64,000 bases of DNA from Saccharomonospora azurea NA-128 (GTDB lineage: Bacteria > Actinomycetota > Actinomycetes > Mycobacteriales > Pseudonocardiaceae), in the NCBI RefSeq assembly GCF_000231055.2, contig NZ_CM001466.1, positions 784,544-848,543 on the forward strand. The letters run 5' to 3'. The translations under genes were made by a program, and so were the position numbers. Numbering within the stretch: position 1 is the first letter of the stretch; the number at the start of each line of letters is the position of its first letter. Positions 62,432 through 64,000 of this stretch are shown here, piece by piece. The notes below the pieces were generated by a model. The model did no database searches and was not told where the DNA came from. It saw only the letters and a list, made by a program, of their open reading frames with translations.

Positions 62432-63565
62432 CTACAGCTTGATGCCGATGTCGGCGGCGATCGTGTGCATGTCCAGGAAGCCGCGCGCGACGAACCGGGC
62501 GGCGTCCTCACCGGATCCGAGCTGCTGGAAGAGATCGACGAGCTCGGCCTCGTGCGCGGCCGTGTCGCCGCGCCCCTCCGCGATGTCCATGACCACCACG
62601 TTCAGCCGGTCCTCGATGTCGGCGATGTTGGCGGCCCGGGGGAACTTGATACTGAACGTCGAGCGGCTGAAGTTCTCGTTGCGTCGGGTCGACCGCAGGT
62701 GACTGGACGCGTTGAGCTTGTAGAACATGCAACCCCAGTGCTTGAACGAGTAGTAGTTCAGCAGCGGGAACAACGTGCAGTGGGTCTCCATCGGAGACGA
62801 GTCGTAGAGCCCCTTCTCCCTCAGCTCCGCGATGATCTGGTCGGGGTCGTAGCGGTAGCGCATCGCGATGAACGGGAACACGATCTTCGGCAGTTCCTCG
62901 TCTTCGGCGAACAGGATCTCCTCGACGGCCCCGTCGAACAGCTCCTCCGTGAGCTTCTCCCCGAAGGTCTCGTAGAAGCCCCGGACGACCTCCCGCACGT
63001 TGGACTCCATCGTCAGAATCTGCTGCGGGTCGGCACACAGGACGATGTAGGGGATGCGGTGGGTGTAGGCGTACAGGATCGCCCTGATGACGAAGAACGT
63101 GCGGCAGGAGACGCACGGGAGCTTCTCGTCGAGGTACTTGCCCGGCTTCGACGGTGCGGACCGGTTGAAGACGTCCCGCATCATCGTCTTGATGTTGTCG
63201 TCGTCGGAGTCCAGCACGAACGTGGCGGGGATCTTCTCCTGCGCGAGCCGGATGTTCTCGGCCGCGTGCGCGCTCTCGAAGGGAACGTCGAAGGTGTACG
63301 ACAACACCCGCTTGCCGTAGGTGTTGACGAACTTGTCCAGCATGTAGGTGCTGTCCTTGCCGCCGCTGTACATGAAGAGGCAGTCGTAGTCACCGTGCGG
63401 GTTCGGCCCGGCGTTGGTGAACTCCTCGTACACCTGGTTGGTGTAGGTGAAGTTCGCCAGCAGCTCGGCGCCGATGTCCAGCTTGCAGATGTTGCACACC
63501 CCGTCGGAGCTCAGCGTCACGCCGGGATGACCTTCGGCGAGCGCACACACGCGGCAGCGTTGCAT
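62432..63565 (-). CDS. PP-loop (N-type ATP pyrophosphatase) protein, candidate oxazole-forming enzyme
   Basis: Protein of 377 residues. Two CxxC pairs at the N-terminus (Cys4/Cys7 and Cys24/Cys27) look like a zinc-binding site. The ATP-pyrophosphatase signature SGGKDS is at 67-72. A further CxxC lies at Cys151/Cys154 (LPCVSC), with WGCMFYK near 277. The fold is that of enzymes that adenylate a carbonyl oxygen, such as sugar amidotransferases and tRNA thiolases. A homologous-looking gene type (OzmP of oxazolomycin, CongE of conglobatin) has been proposed to form the oxazole from an N-formylglycyl unit. The neighbours here, an NRPS PCP upstream and a keto-leaving KS module downstream, fit that role. 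ATG 63565 is the first start and precedes the first CxxC. The function is inferred from family and context, not proven. Confidence 0.85.
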   Translation of the reverse strand: MQRCRVCALAEGHPGVTLSSDGVCNICKLDIGAELLANFTYTNQVYEEFTNAGPNPHGDYDCLFMYSGGKDSTYMLDKFVNTYGKRVLSYTFDVPFESAHAAENIRLAQEKIPATFVLDSDDDNIKTMMRDVFNRSAPSKPGKYLDEKLPCVSCRTFFVIRAILYAYTHRIPYIVLCADPQQILTMESNVREVVRGFYETFGEKLTEELFDGAVEEILFAEDEELPKIVFPFIAMRYRYDPDQIIAELREKGLYDSSPMETHCTLFPLLNYYSFKHWGCMFYKLNASSHLRSTRRNENFSRSTFSIKFPRAANIADIEDRLNVVVMDIAEGRGDTAAHEAELVDLFQQLGSGEDAARFVARGFLDMHTIAADIGIKL

Positions 63566-63614
63566 TGATAGACCCCGTCCGTCCTCGGTTGTCGTCGGTG
63601 TTGGTGGGCCAGCG

Positions 63615-64000
63615 TCAGCGAGGCCTGCGTTGTCGTCGTTTCCTGCGCAGATCGGTCAGCATCGTGCGGTCACCGCGGCGGGTGCGCGCGGGCGTACTCG
63701 TGTGCCCGGCCACAGCGGAACCAGCCGCTCGTCCGTCTGCTGTGGACAGCCGTCGGGCGAGCGTCCTGATCGTGGGGTACCGGAACATCTCCACCCGGCT
63801 CACCGAGTCGGTCACGCGTTCGCGCAGTCGCGCCAGCACGCGCATCAGCAACAGCGAGTTGCCGCCGACCTCGAAGAAGTTGTCGTCGACACCGAGTTCC
63901 TCGACCCCCAGCACGGCACGCCAGACGTCGGCGATCTCACGTTCGAGGTCGGAACTCACGGGGGCCCGGCCGCCGGCCCCGGCCGCGGTCGGACGCGGCA
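63615..64000 (-). CDS. NRPS C-terminal PCP (rest outside window)
   Basis: Last about 128 residues of a larger peptide synthetase whose frame is open at the right edge. The visible start reads like the linker after an A domain (ending ...GRAPVSSDLE), followed by a carrier protein with GGNSLLLMRV as phosphopantetheine site. GTG 63959 is an in-frame internal codon, not the start. After the carrier comes a basic tail rich in Arg and Lys (RRKRRQRRPR) with no thioesterase or further domain. By comparison with oxazolomycin-type pathways the missing part may be a formylating loading module (F-A), but that lies outside the window and cannot be checked here. Confidence 0.85.
   Translation of the reverse strand, partial: PRPTAAGAGGRAPVSSDLEREIADVWRAVLGVEELGVDDNFFEVGGNSLLLMRVLARLRERVTDSVSRVEMFRYPTIRTLARRLSTADGRAAGSAVAGHTSTPARTRRGDRTMLTDLRRKRRQRRPR

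Noticed and set aside
1-64000. CRISPR arrays, tRNA or rRNA genes, insertion sequences, prophage genes
   Set aside because: No regularly spaced repeats, RNA-gene signatures or transposase/integrase motifs were seen on either strand.

Overview
The window (64 kb, very high GC, long divergent and convergent operons, 4-nt start/stop overlaps, IdeR-type iron boxes) looks like the chromosome of a filamentous actinomycete. The gene styles suggest the Pseudonocardiales, but that is an inference. It holds two natural-product loci separated by a short stretch of ordinary genes.

Region 1 (1-12.4 kb, all minus strand) is an aryl-capped siderophore locus. In transcription order it encodes isochorismate synthase, an aryl-acid AMP ligase, isochorismatase, a free-standing aryl carrier protein, a siderophore-interacting flavoprotein with a His-rich tail, a lipoprotein/permease/permease/ATPase iron-siderophore importer, and an NRPS (C-A-PCP-E...) that runs off the left edge. 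An iron box sits directly upstream of the first gene and a second lies about 340 bp further out. No 2,3-dihydro-2,3-dihydroxybenzoate dehydrogenase is in view.

Region 2 (12.4-20.8 kb) holds a UPF0126/TRIC membrane protein, an internally deleted M20 amidohydrolase remnant, a secreted subtilase, a DapB-like reductase and quinone-oxidoreductase pair, and two tandem cytochrome P450 genes. The P450 genes converge on region 3 and overlap its last gene by 13 bp.

Region 3 (20.8-64 kb, all minus strand, continuing off the right edge) is a trans-AT PKS/NRPS assembly line resembling the oxazolomycin/inthomycin/conglobatin family. In transcription order: the C-terminal PCP of an NRPS; a PP-loop ATPase (candidate oxazole-forming enzyme); KS-inactive AT-ACP; an 8240-aa megasynthase (KS-KR-MT-ACP / C-A(Gly)-PCP / KS-DH-KR-ACP / KS-KR-ACP / KS0-DH-ACP / KS-KR-ACP / KS0); DH-ACP-KS-MT-ACP; C-A(Ser, with embedded methyltransferase)-PCP-degenerate C; and a fused AT-AT-ER that serves the AT-less modules.

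Read collinearly, the line would make an oxazol-5-yl-acetyl unit, add a C-methylated beta-hydroxy acid, a glycine, three dehydrated (olefinic) extensions, an alpha-methylated beta-keto unit and an N-methylserine, then release without a thioesterase. This is a shortened relative of oxazolomycin and probably a distinct compound. The product is inference; the domain order and motifs are read from the sequence.
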